Source: Bacillota bacterium
Lineage (GTDB): Bacteria; Bacillota; Limnochordia; Limnochordales; ZCTH02-B6
NCBI GenBank assembly: GCA_003387805.1
Contig: QGSR01000106.1
Span: forward strand, 1 to 6,698
DNA length: 6,698 nt
Direction of reading: 5' to 3'
A model generated the notes under the pieces. The model was given only the letters and a program-made list of their open reading frames with translations, ran no database searches and had not been told where the DNA came from. Both the position numbers and the translations under genes were made by a program. Positions 1 to 5,932 of the stretch are shown here, in pieces. Every line of letters begins with the position of its first letter. The first letter of the stretch is position 1.

Positions 1-124
1 GCCCACCCCCCCGTGGGGGGGGGGGGGGGGCCCGGGGGCGCGGGGCGGCCCCGGCCAAGGGGGCGGGCCCCGGCCCCGGGGCCCTGCCCCGGAGCCGCCG
101 CGGCCCGCCGGGACGGAAGCGGGC
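1..124. other. Extremely G/C-biased non-coding stretch with a 16-G run
   Basis: This segment is almost entirely G and C. It contains C7 (6-12) followed after GT by an uninterrupted run of 16 G (15-30), then blocks of GGGG and CCCC. It lies downstream of the minus-strand phosphomannomutase gene and has no recognisable gene. The run of G could form a quadruplex or mark a difficult or unreliable sequence end. It sits at the window edge, so an assembly artefact is a real possibility. Confidence 0.6.
65..84 (-). terminator. GC hairpin downstream of the phosphomannomutase gene, no T-run
   Basis: A perfect 7-bp inverted repeat, GGGCCCC (65-71) and GGGGCCC (78-84), has a 6-nt loop. It begins about 40 nt past the minus-strand stop codon of the phosphomannomutase gene, where a terminator is expected. 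No T-run follows on the minus strand. In DNA this GC-rich such palindromes arise easily, so the role is a guess. Confidence 0.25.
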
Positions 125-1495
125 TCAGCCTGCCTCGACCGCGGCCTCGTCGATGACGGCCAGAATCTCGGCGGTTTTCTCCTCCAGCAGCGCCCGGTCG
201 CCCCGCGTTTCCACGTTGAGCCGCAGCAGCGGCTCGGTGTTGGACTTGCGCACGTTGAAGCGCCAGTCGTCGAAGGCGACGCTGAGGCCGTCGATTTTCT
301 CCACGCGGCCCCGGCCGCCGTAGCGGGCCTCCAGCCGGGCGATGGCGTCGTCGGGGTTGGCCAGCCGCCGGTTGATCTCGCCGCTGACGGGGTACTTGGC
401 CGCCCGCTCCGCGACGAGCTCCGACAGCGGCCGTCCCTTTTCGGACAGCAGCTGCGCCACCAGGAGCCACGGAATCATGCCGCTGTCGCAGTAGCTGAAG
501 TCCCGGAAATAGTGGTGGGCGGACATTTCGCCGCCGTAGACGGCGTCTTCCTCGCGCATTTTCTCTTTCAGGAACGCGTGGCCCGCTTTCCACATGACGG
601 GCCGGCCGCCCAGCTCCGCGATGATCTCCTCGGTGTTCCACACCAGCCGCGGATCGTAGACGATGGCGGCGCCGGGGTGCTTCTTCAGCACCGCCTCGGC
701 CAGCAGGCCGACGATGTAGTAGCCTTCGATGAACCGGCCCTTTTCGTCGAAGAAAAAGCAGCGGTCGAAGTCGCCGTCCCAGGCCACGCCGAAATCCGCT
801 CCGCTTTCCCGCACCAGCGACCCCGTGGCCTCCCGGTTCTCCACCAGCATCGGGTTGGGCACGCCGTTGGGGAAGGAGCCGTCGGGCTCGGCAAACCGGG
901 TTGCGAACTTGAAGGGCAAGTGTTCCCGGAGCATCTCCAGCACGGGGCCGGCGCAGCCGTTGCCCGGGTTGGCCGCGATGGTGAACGGCTTGAGCCTGCT
1001 CACGTCCACGTAGCTCAGCAGGTGCGCGACGTACGCGTCCATGGTGTCCACGTGCGTGACGGTGCCTTTCACCGCGGCCGGCGGCGGGTAGTCTTCGGTG
1101 CGGGCCCGCCGCTCGATTTCCAGCAGGCCGCTGTCGCCGCTGATGGGCCGGGCCTCCTCCCGGACGAACTTCATGCCGTTGTACTCGGGCGGGTTGTGGC
1201 TGGCGGTGACCATGATGCCGCCGTCGAGGCCCATGTGAAACGTGGCGAAATACACTTGCTCGGTGCCGCAGACGCCGATGTCGACCACGTCCACGCCCGC
1301 GTCGGCCAGGCCCCTGGCGAGGGCGGCGGACAGCGCCTCGCCCGACGGCCGCACGTCCCGGCCGATGCACACCTTTTTCGGGCCGATCAGCGCCGCGTAC
1401 GCCCGGCCGATGCGATACGCCAAGTCCTCATCGAGTTCGTCGGGCACGACGCCCCGCACGTCGTACGCCTTGAAACACGAAAGCCGCTGGCTCAT
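125..1495 (-). CDS. manB: Phosphomannomutase (ManB/CpsG type of the alpha-D-phosphohexomutase family)
   Basis: This cytoplasmic enzyme should interconvert mannose 6-phosphate and mannose 1-phosphate, feeding GDP-mannose and surface polysaccharide synthesis; family members may also accept glucose phosphates. The 456-residue product has all four family signatures in order. These are the phosphoserine loop TASHNP (97-102, catalytic Ser99), the metal loop DGDFDR (240-245), the sugar-specificity loop GEMSAHHYF (322-330, followed by CDSGMIPWLL) and the phosphate-binding loop RKSNTEPLLR (416-425). The extended sugar-loop region closely resembles Escherichia coli CpsG/ManB as I remember it. I chose the ATG at 1495 because MSQRLSCFKAYDVRG matches the usual family N-terminus, with an AAAGGATG-like ribosome-binding site upstream. 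An in-frame ATG at 1537 would add 14 residues and overlap the upstream acetyltransferase stop as ATGA. With the chosen start the gap is 38 nt, so the two genes probably form one operon. The family is nearly certain; the exact substrate preference is less so. Confidence 0.95.
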   Translation of the reverse strand: MSQRLSCFKAYDVRGVVPDELDEDLAYRIGRAYAALIGPKKVCIGRDVRPSGEALSAALARGLADAGVDVVDIGVCGTEQVYFATFHMGLDGGIMVTASHNPPEYNGMKFVREEARPISGDSGLLEIERRARTEDYPPPAAVKGTVTHVDTMDAYVAHLLSYVDVSRLKPFTIAANPGNGCAGPVLEMLREHLPFKFATRFAEPDGSFPNGVPNPMLVENREATGSLVRESGADFGVAWDGDFDRCFFFDEKGRFIEGYYIVGLLAEAVLKKHPGAAIVYDPRLVWNTEEIIAELGGRPVMWKAGHAFLKEKMREEDAVYGGEMSAHHYFRDFSYCDSGMIPWLLVAQLLSEKGRPLSELVAERAAKYPVSGEINRRLANPDDAIARLEARYGGRGRVEKIDGLSVAFDDWRFNVRKSNTEPLLRLNVETRGDRALLEEKTAEILAVIDEAAVEAG

Positions 1496-1533
1496 TCCGC
1501 TACGTGACATCCTTTCCTGCGCGCTCGCGCTCG

Positions 1534-2082
1534 TCATTCGTTGTTTCGGGCCCCGCGGGCCGTGAAATCCTCCGCGTCCAGCTCCATGGTCAGCTCGTCG
1601 ACGCCTTCTAAAATGTCGAACTCCATGCGGTCGACGATGCGAAAGCCCAGCTCCTGCAGGAGCCGCACGCCCACTTCGTCGCTGTCGGCGATCTGGATGC
1701 TCAGGCGCCGCATGCCCTTTTCTTCTATTGCGTATCGAAGGAACGTCTCGAGAATGTCCCGGCGGTATTCCTCGTCAAAGAGGCTTTTCTCGCCGAACAT
1801 GGGCGTAAACCACGCCTCTTTGCGCGCCTCGTCGATGCTGTGAAAGTCGATGTCGCCCACATAGCGCCCGTCTTCGGTCTCGATGGCCCACTGCTCGCTG
1901 GGCGGTCCCTCCTGCAGCAGATACCACCACATCTCCACGTCGTCCAGCGTGTTCTTGTCGGCCGGCACGCCGATCCAAAGCTCCTGGACCTGAGGGTCGT
2001 TTATCATCTCCAGCCGGCGAGGCAAATCTTCCTTGCGCAGCGGGCGCAGCCGGACGCGGCGCCCTTGCAGCACGCGCTCCAT
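1534..2082 (-). CDS. GNAT-family (RimJ/RimL-like) acetyltransferase with a degenerate CoA loop
   Basis: The 182-residue product has the layout of a RimJ/RimL-type GNAT N-acetyltransferase. There is an N-terminal strand VRLRPLRKEDL (10-20), a central strand WAIETEDGRYVGDIDFHSID (65-84), the helix after the CoA loop (about 105-123) and the C-terminal motif LLQELGFRIVDRMEFD (141-156). Such proteins acetylate amino groups of proteins, antibiotics or small metabolites using acetyl-CoA; the substrate here cannot be told. The CoA pyrophosphate loop, usually GKGYG or similar before TEA, reads FDEEYRRDI at 102-110, so the loop glycines are missing and activity is uncertain. The ATG at 2082 is favoured because GAAGGAG (2094-2100 on the minus strand) lies 11 nt upstream. 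The open frame continues upstream to 2352, but that part is Arg/Pro/Ala-rich and GNAT-unlike. The gene precedes manB by 38 nt. A weak minus-strand -10-like TATGGT (2163-2158) is the only promoter hint. Confidence 0.85.
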   Translation of the reverse strand: MERVLQGRRVRLRPLRKEDLPRRLEMINDPQVQELWIGVPADKNTLDDVEMWWYLLQEGPPSEQWAIETEDGRYVGDIDFHSIDEARKEAWFTPMFGEKSLFDEEYRRDILETFLRYAIEEKGMRRLSIQIADSDEVGVRLLQELGFRIVDRMEFDILEGVDELTMELDAEDFTARGARNNE

Positions 2083-2331
2083 GCGTTGACTGACTCCTTC
2101 CGTCGGCTCGGGGCCGGTTCGGTGCATGCCGCCGGTCCGCTCGCGGCGGCCGGCGCGACCATACTGTTCCCGATGCGCGCCCGGGTTACCTGCCTCCCGG
2201 CCGCTGAAGGCCCGGGCCGGCCTTCGGCGTTCCGCGGCACGGCGCGCCGGGCGCCCGCCCGGGCTGGCCGCCGTGATGCCCGCACCGCGCCCGGCCGGGG
2301 TCGCCGGGCGCCGTCGCCGGGCCAAGGTGAT

Positions 2332-2360
2332 TTGACAGAAACACGGGCTCATGGTAAACT
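2332..2360 (+). promoter_or_regulatory. Sigma-A-type promoter of tRNA-Ser(GCU)
   Basis: A perfect -35 box TTGACA (2332-2337), a 17-nt spacer and a -10 box TAAACT (2355-2360, 4 of 6 to TATAAT) precede the tRNA. Transcription should start near 2367, about 11 nt before the mature 5' end. It stands out as a short A/T-richer island in the GC-rich flank and is the clearest promoter in the window. Confidence 0.85.
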
Positions 2361-2377
2361 ATCAGCGCAGCTATCGC

Positions 2378-2470
2378 GGAGGAGTACTCAAGCGGCCTAC
2401 GAGGGCGGTTTGCTAAACCGTAGCGGGGTTTATAGCCCTGCCGAGGGTTCGAATCCCTCCTCCTCCGCCA
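2378..2470 (+). tRNA. tRNA-Ser(GCU), CCA encoded
   Basis: This is a class II tRNA of 93 nt including CCA. Acceptor GGAGGAG (2378-2384) pairs with CTCCTCC (2460-2466), followed by discriminator G and CCA (2468-2470). The D stem is CTC/GAG. The anticodon loop TTGCTAA carries GCT (2412-2414), reading AGC and AGU serine codons. A long variable arm and the T arm GAGGG-TTCGAAT-CCCTC are present. It is a single-gene unit with its own promoter and terminator. Confidence 0.97.
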
Positions 2471-2480
2471 AGGCTTTTCA

Positions 2481-2513
2481 GGCCGGCGCTTCACCGTAGC
2501 GTCGGCCTTTTTT
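2481..2513 (+). terminator. Rho-independent terminator of tRNA-Ser(GCU)
   Basis: A 10-bp stem, GGCCGGCGCT (2481-2490) with AGCGTCGGCC (2498-2507), contains one G-T pair and a 7-nt loop. Six T follow directly (2508-2513). It begins 10 nt after the tRNA CCA end. Confidence 0.92.
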
Positions 2514-2671
2514 GACCATCGGACCGCGACGACCGCGCCGCTCCCGGCAGCCCGAGCACGCGCCGTCCGGCGCCCGGCGGGTCGCGATCCGGCGGACACG
2601 CAAGGCCCTACCGCGGCGGCGCCGCCGCTGCGCGCGTTGGCATGGGACAAACCCGTCGGAGGTGAGACGAC

Positions 2672-2998
2672 ATGCCGGGGGATGCCGACTGGACCATTTT
2701 GGGCGGTCAGCTCGCGCTCGGCACACTGCTGGGGCTGGCAGTGGGTTTCACCGTAAAGAAGGCGCTCAAAGTGGCGCTGGTCCTTGTGGGCGTCTTGCTT
2801 CTGGGCGGCCTCGCCCTGCAGCATTTCGGCTTCATCAGCATCAACTGGGCCGTCATCGAGGAGCTGTACGTCCGCACCGTCGAACACACCGGCGGCTTGT
2901 GGGCCCTTTTGCGCGGCTGGGCCGAGTCCCTGGGCGCGCTGATTCCCGTCGCCGGCAGCTTCATCGTCGGCTTCCTGATCGGCCTGAAATTGGGCTGA
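2672..2998 (+). CDS. FUN14-family small membrane protein
   Basis: The 108-residue protein has the pattern of bacterial FUN14 (PF04930) proteins. There is a glycine-rich first membrane segment (about 9-27), the linker FTVKKALK (26-33), a second hydrophobic segment (33-50) leading into LQHFGFISINW (49-59), an amphipathic stretch (60-85) and a last glycine-rich hydrophobic segment (88-106) ending GFLIGLKLG. It should sit in the cytoplasmic membrane. Eukaryotic relatives include the mitophagy receptor FUNDC1, but the bacterial role is unknown and I assign none. The start is well supported: GGAGGTGA (2658-2665) lies 6 nt before the ATG. No signal peptide is evident beyond the first membrane segment. 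The gene stands alone after the tRNA terminator and converges with the DUF309 gene. No clear promoter is visible in the 158 bp upstream. Confidence 0.85.
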   Translation: MPGDADWTILGGQLALGTLLGLAVGFTVKKALKVALVLVGVLLLGGLALQHFGFISINWAVIEELYVRTVEHTGGLWALLRGWAESLGALIPVAGSFIVGFLIGLKLG

Positions 2999-2999
2999 C

Positions 3000-3024
3000 G
3001 GCCCGGCGCGGAACGTGTCGGGCC
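3000..3024 (+). terminator. Possible GC hairpin after the FUN14 gene
   Basis: GGCCCG (3000-3005) can pair with CGGGCC (3019-3024) around a 13-nt loop, starting 2 nt after the stop codon. No T-run follows, so it is at best a weak or Rho-assisted stop, or a 3' end stabiliser. Confidence 0.3.
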
Positions 3025-3104
3025 GCCGGTTCGTCGGCCCGGCCGGCGGCTGGGTCCGCGCCGGGGCCGGGCGCTTCGCCGCCCGCCCGGTCACCCGGCC
3101 GGAT

Positions 3105-3147
3105 GCCGCGTCGGGCCCCGCATCGCTCGTCCGGCGCCCGACGCGGC
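3105..3147. terminator. 12-bp perfect inverted repeat between convergent genes
   Basis: GCCGCGTCGGGC (3105-3116) is the exact reverse complement of 3136-3147, with a 19-nt loop. It lies between the stop codons of the convergent FUN14 and DUF309 genes, 20 bp from the latter. A bidirectional transcription stop is the natural guess. Neither strand has a T-run after the stem, so a canonical intrinsic terminator is not shown. Confidence 0.45.
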
Positions 3148-3166
3148 GGCAACGCCGTGCAGCCGC

Positions 3167-3526
3167 TTACACCGTCAGCTTGACGGGCGGCAGCTTGTAC
3201 GCGCCCTGCCGGTCGTTGCGCTGGGCGTCGGCCACGTCGGCGCACGTCTGCAGGGTGCGCACCAGCTCGTTGATGTCAAGGCCTCCGTGCCGCGGCGCAT
3301 AGGCGCTGAGCAGCTGCGCGGCGCCCCGGAACAAATCGGCCGCCCAGTAGTAGCTCTGCTCCTGCCAGTGCTGATGCGCTCCCGCCATCTGAATCAAGGC
3401 CTTGTAGAAGTAGTTTGACCGGTTCTCGCTCCAAATGTCGTGGAGCACCCGGTGGCTTTCCGCGTACTTCCCTTCGTTGAACAGGCGGACAAACTCCAGA
3501 TACTCCGGCGGATAATGCTCGGCCAT
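3167..3526 (-). CDS. DUF309-family protein
   Basis: The 119-residue product matches the DUF309 (PF03745) pattern. The N-terminus YPPEYLEFVRLFNEGKYAESHRVLHDIW (5-32) is followed by YKALIQMAGAHQHW (41-54) and a helix with ADLFRGAAQLLSAY (63-76). These are helical proteins of unknown function, often annotated as possible metal-dependent hydrolases or housekeeping proteins. The usual motif reads roughly EAHEVLEDLW; here it is ESHRVLHDIW, so the first histidine (residue 25) is kept but both conserved acidic positions changed, one to Arg and one to His. I chose the ATG at 3526 because GAGGAG (3536-3541 on the minus strand) sits 9 nt upstream. The in-frame ATG at 3535 would directly abut that site. 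The gene lies 103 bp after the MFS gene on the same strand, so co-transcription is possible but not shown. Family assignment is good; function is unknown. Confidence 0.85.
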   Translation of the reverse strand: MAEHYPPEYLEFVRLFNEGKYAESHRVLHDIWSENRSNYFYKALIQMAGAHQHWQEQSYYWAADLFRGAAQLLSAYAPRHGGLDINELVRTLQTCADVADAQRNDRQGAYKLPPVKLTV

Positions 3527-3629
3527 CGGGACCATCTCCTCGGGCAGCGACTCTGCTACTGTGGAATGTTCCCGAAACGGCGCAAGACTCCCTGCCCGCG
3601 GCCCGGGATCGCCGGGTTCCGCCCGGGCG

Positions 3630-4898
3630 TCACCCTTCCGGCTGAGGTTGGGGTTCGGCGGGCCGCAGGTTGCGCTGCTTGCGGCGCGCGTCCCCCGTCC
3701 CTGCCTCCACCAAGAGTTTGTTCGGCGAGATCAGCCACCACGACAGCGCAAGAACGACGGCCGCGCACGCCGCCGCGGCGCCGAGCATGACGCCGCGGCC
3801 CACCTCCAGCGCCAGGGCGAAGGCCGGCGGACCGACGGCGACGCCGGCGAAACGCACCGCGCCGTACAAGGACGTGACGACGCCCCGCTCCTCCTGGCCC
3901 GCGGCGCTAGTGACCAGCATGTTGACCGCCGGCAGCATGGCACCGATGGCGACGCCCAGCACGGCTAACGCGGCCATGAACGGCACCAGCTCAGAAAACA
4001 GCGCCGCGACGCCCAGCGACGCCGCCGCGGCGCCCGACGCGGCCAGGATGGCGGGCTTGAGCCAGCTCAGGCGCTTCTGGAACAGCGCGCCCGCCAGGTA
4101 GGCGGTGCCGGCCATGGCCGCCACGGGCACGGCCAGCACGAGGCCGCCCGCAAACCCCTCGATGCCGTATCGCTGCTCCAGCTCGTCGGACAAAAACGAC
4201 AAGACGCCGAACAGCAGAAACAACGCGGCCATGCCGGCCAGATACGTCGCCGCCAGGGAAACGCCCCGGCCGCGAAAGATGCGGACCAGCGCCCGGACGT
4301 AGCCGCGCAGCCCCCGGCCCTGCTCGACGGGCGGCTCGTCGATGACGAACCAGACCAGCAGCGCCACGGGCAGCGCCAGCACGCCGTACACGAAAAACGG
4401 CGCCCACCAGACAATGAGCGCCACCGCGGCTCCCAGGATCGGGCTGACCACTTTGCCGACGCCGTTGGCCGCCTCCAGAACGCCCAGCACCTTGGTGCGG
4501 CCGCTGCCGGTGAAGAGGTCTCCGGCCAGCGCCACCGCCAGAAGATACGTCCCGCCGGCGCCGACGCCCTGGACGATGCGGCCGGCCAGCACGACGCCGT
4601 ACGGCTGCTCCAGCAGCAGCGCCGCCCCGCCGGCGATGAGCCCGCCCAGGCCGTACACCGCCAGCGCGGGCGCAATCACCTTGCGCCGCCCGATGTGGTC
4701 CGAAAGCACGCCCGCGAACGGAATCACCAGCGCCGCCGGAATGGAAAACACCGTAATAAGCAGGCCCACCTGGAACTGCGTCAGGTCCATGGCCCTCTTC
4801 AGCTGCGGAAACACCGGGATGAGCATGGAATTGCCCAGCACCATGACAAAGGGCACGGCCGCCAACACGGCTACGTGCACGAGCCGCCGCTTGTCCAC
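3630..4898 (-). CDS. MFS transporter, drug:H+ antiporter-1 (12 TM) type
   Basis: The 422-residue integral membrane protein has about twelve hydrophobic segments in two halves. They are split by a charged cytoplasmic loop (about 187-212) rich in Arg. The signature loop between TM2 and TM3 is present as GVLSDHIGRRKV (63-74), matching the MFS motif A GxLaDrxGrrxxl. A motif-C-like segment GVGKVVSPILGAAVA (146-160) suggests the DHA1 exporter group, although the usual GP is SP. A related second-half motif GAVRFAGVAVGPP (346-358) is visible. It probably exports drugs or other small hydrophobic compounds using the proton gradient; the substrate cannot be told. The start is GTG at 4898, with a GGGGGTG ribosome-binding-like sequence about 4 nt upstream; TM1 begins near residue 6, so a later start would damage it. 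The polar tail (397-422) is Pro/Gln/Arg-rich. A 21-bp tandem repeat array begins 45 bp upstream. Confidence 0.93.
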   Translation of the reverse strand: MDKRRLVHVAVLAAVPFVMVLGNSMLIPVFPQLKRAMDLTQFQVGLLITVFSIPAALVIPFAGVLSDHIGRRKVIAPALAVYGLGGLIAGGAALLLEQPYGVVLAGRIVQGVGAGGTYLLAVALAGDLFTGSGRTKVLGVLEAANGVGKVVSPILGAAVALIVWWAPFFVYGVLALPVALLVWFVIDEPPVEQGRGLRGYVRALVRIFRGRGVSLAATYLAGMAALFLLFGVLSFLSDELEQRYGIEGFAGGLVLAVPVAAMAGTAYLAGALFQKRLSWLKPAILAASGAAAASLGVAALFSELVPFMAALAVLGVAIGAMLPAVNMLVTSAAGQEERGVVTSLYGAVRFAGVAVGPPAFALALEVGRGVMLGAAAACAAVVLALSWWLISPNKLLVEAGTGDARRKQRNLRPAEPQPQPEG

Positions 4899-4943
4899 TC
4901 CGCACCCCCGCCGAGTCGCTCGATTTCAGGCTGGTCCCGGGCT

Positions 4944-5048
4944 GGCTCCGGGCGAGCCCTGGTTGGCTCCGGGCGGGCCCTGGTTGGCTCCGGGCGAGCC
5001 CTGGTTGGCTCCGGGCGGGCCCTGGTTGGCTCGGGGCGGGCCTTGGCG
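4944..5048. repeat. 21-bp tandem repeat, five copies, upstream of the MFS gene
   Basis: Five adjacent copies start at 4944, 4965, 4986, 5007 and 5028. The unit begins GGCTCCGGGCG, then A or G, then GCCCTGGTT. Copies 1-4 are identical except at unit position 12, which alternates A, G, A, G, so the array looks like a doubled 42-bp unit. Copy 5 is diverged (start GGCTCGGGG, end TTGGCG), and decayed fragments flank both sides. All frames stay open because 21 is a multiple of 3, giving spurious peptides such as repeated ARPEPTR on the minus strand. The array lies 45-150 bp upstream of the transporter start codon, where its promoter or leader should be. It could be a regulatory region or simply a slippage-prone satellite. 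Confidence 0.92.
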
Positions 5049-5096
5049 AGTCCTGGCGGACCCTGGCGGGCCCGGGCCATCCTCGAGCCATTACCT

Positions 5097-5147
5097 GGCC
5101 AGCCCCCGGGCCTGTTCCCGATCCGTCCCCGGGCCAGCCCCCGGGCC
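5097..5147. repeat. 16-bp exact direct repeat pair in GC-rich spacer
   Basis: GGCCAGCCCCCGGGCC occurs at 5097-5112 and again at 5132-5147. A related 14-bp word, CCCGGGCCATCCTC, occurs at 5071-5084 and 5140-5153. These look like decayed members of the repeat-rich zone beginning at 4944. The rest of 5154-5389 is GC-rich sequence in which I see no gene. Confidence 0.7.
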
Positions 5148-5389
5148 ATCCTCAGGGCGGCTTCAGCCCGTTTTCGGGTCAGCCGCGGACCGATGCTGGA
5201 CCGGTGGGTCTGCCCCGAACCGAACGCCTCCCGCGGGCCGAAGGTTTGCCCGTCAGTCTCGCACCGACCGCGGGCGGCTTCGTACTGGCCACCGGCCCCG
5301 GCCATGTCGGTCCCGTCTAGCTTTTCCCTCACGCGCACGGCGAATGCGCGCGCCGTGAAGCGCCGCTCCTTCGTCCTACCGGGCGCTGC

Positions 5390-5419
5390 TGGACAGCGCC
5401 GGGACTGGCGCGGTAAGAT
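5390..5419 (+). promoter_or_regulatory. Possible promoter upstream of tRNA-Ser(UGA)
   Basis: TGGACA (5390-5395, 5 of 6 to TTGACA), an 18-nt spacer and TAAGAT (5414-5419, 4 of 6 to TATAAT) lie immediately before the first 19-bp array. If used, the transcript would carry the repeats as a leader of about 140 nt before the tRNA. No better promoter is evident closer to the tRNA. Confidence 0.4.
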
Positions 5420-5514
5420 AAAGCTGTCGTACGCGCGCAAACCTGTCGCATACGCGCAAAGCTGTCGTACACGGGCAAAGCTGTCGCACACGCGCCAAGC
5501 CGCCGGATACACGA
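5420..5514. repeat. 19-bp tandem repeat array A, five copies
   Basis: Copies start at 5420, 5439, 5458, 5477 and 5496. The consensus is close to AAAGCTGTCGTACACGCGC; the first four copies differ at only a few places and the fifth is diverged (about 14 of 19 matches). A period of 19 is not a multiple of 3, so this is not a peptide repeat. The array ends about 55 bp before the tRNA-Ser(UGA) gene, between it and the only candidate promoter. Confidence 0.9.
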
Positions 5515-5569
5515 GAAGCCGGCGTCACGCCGCTTCGTACGTGCGGCTTGCTTCCCGTCCATCCCCCGC

Positions 5570-5659
5570 GGAAGGGTAGCCAAGCGGCCGACGGCAGCGG
5601 TCTTGAAAACCGCCAGGGGCGCAAGCTCCTCGTGGGTTCGAATCCCACCCCTTCCGCCA
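5570..5659 (+). tRNA. tRNA-Ser(UGA), CCA encoded
   Basis: This is a class II tRNA of 90 nt including CCA. Acceptor GGAAGGG (5570-5576) pairs with CCCTTCC (5649-5655), with discriminator G and CCA (5657-5659). The D stem is GCC/GGC. Anticodon stem GCGGT/ACCGC closes loop CTTGAAA with anticodon TGA (5604-5606), reading UCA and related serine codons. A long variable arm and T arm GTGGG-TTCGAAT-CCCAC are present. Confidence 0.97.
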
Positions 5660-5669
5660 ACGACCACCG

Positions 5670-5706
5670 GCCTCTCCGCGGACATTACCGCGGGAGGCTT
5701 GTTTTT
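5670..5706 (+). terminator. Rho-independent terminator of tRNA-Ser(UGA)
   Basis: GCCTC-T-CCGCGG (5670-5681) pairs with CCGCGGGAGGC (5688-5698), an 11-bp stem with one bulged T and a 6-nt loop. It is followed by TTGTTTTT (5699-5706). It starts 11 nt after the tRNA. Confidence 0.88.
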
Positions 5707-5772
5707 CGTGATGTCCGGGGCCGGGGCCCGGTTCGACGACGGACCTCGGCATCAAGCGGCGCCGCAGCGGGA

Positions 5773-5924
5773 ACGGTTCCAGGATCTACGCACGGTTCCA
5801 GGATGGGCGGCCGGTTCCGAGCCCGGCGCACGGCTCCGAAGCCGGCGCATGGCTCCGAAGCCGGCGCATGGTTCCGAAGCCGGCGCACGGCTCCGACACC
5901 GACGTACTGCTCCGAGGCCGGCTG
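5773..5924. repeat. 19-bp tandem repeat array B, eight copies
   Basis: Eight head-to-tail copies start at 5773, 5792, 5811, 5830, 5849, 5868, 5887 and 5906. The consensus is ACGGCTCCGAAGCCGGCGC; the central copies (4-6) are nearly identical and the outer ones are diverged, the usual picture for a slippage array. Each central copy contains the small inverted repeat GGCT/AGCC around CCGA. The period equals that of array A on the other side of the tRNA, and both units share a GCGCA...GCT core, but they are otherwise different in sequence. No protein reading makes sense. Confidence 0.93.
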
Positions 5925-5932
5925 GAGCGTAA

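Noticed and set aside
512..1507. Long plus-strand open frame opposite the phosphomannomutase gene (331 codons)
   Set aside because: It is His/Val/Arg/Gly-rich with no recognisable domain and is exactly antisense to a gene with all catalytic motifs; GC-rich DNA gives such frames by chance.
1495..1537. Upstream ATG at 1537 as the manB start (ATGA overlap with the acetyltransferase stop)
   Set aside because: It is possible, but the added 14 residues are not family-like and no clear ribosome-binding site precedes it; family N-termini begin near MSQRLSCFKAYD.
2083..2352. N-terminal extension of the acetyltransferase frame by 90 residues
   Set aside because: The extension is Arg/Pro/Ala-rich, resembles no GNAT sequence, overlaps the tRNA promoter on the other strand, and the ATG at 2082 has a good ribosome-binding site.
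4871..5579. Repeat proteins from the 21-bp array (ARPEPTR- or GEPWLAP-like) on either strand
   Set aside because: All frames are open simply because 21 is a multiple of three. Frames overlap the MFS start, continue into unrelated repeats, and have no ribosome-binding site or family match.
5570..5659. Phage or island attachment site at the 3' end of tRNA-Ser(UGA)
   Set aside because: I found no second copy of the tRNA 3' end downstream in the window and no integrase; a copy beyond the right edge cannot be excluded.
5420..5924. CRISPR array
   Set aside because: The 19-bp and 21-bp repeats are directly adjacent with no unique spacers, and no cas genes are present.
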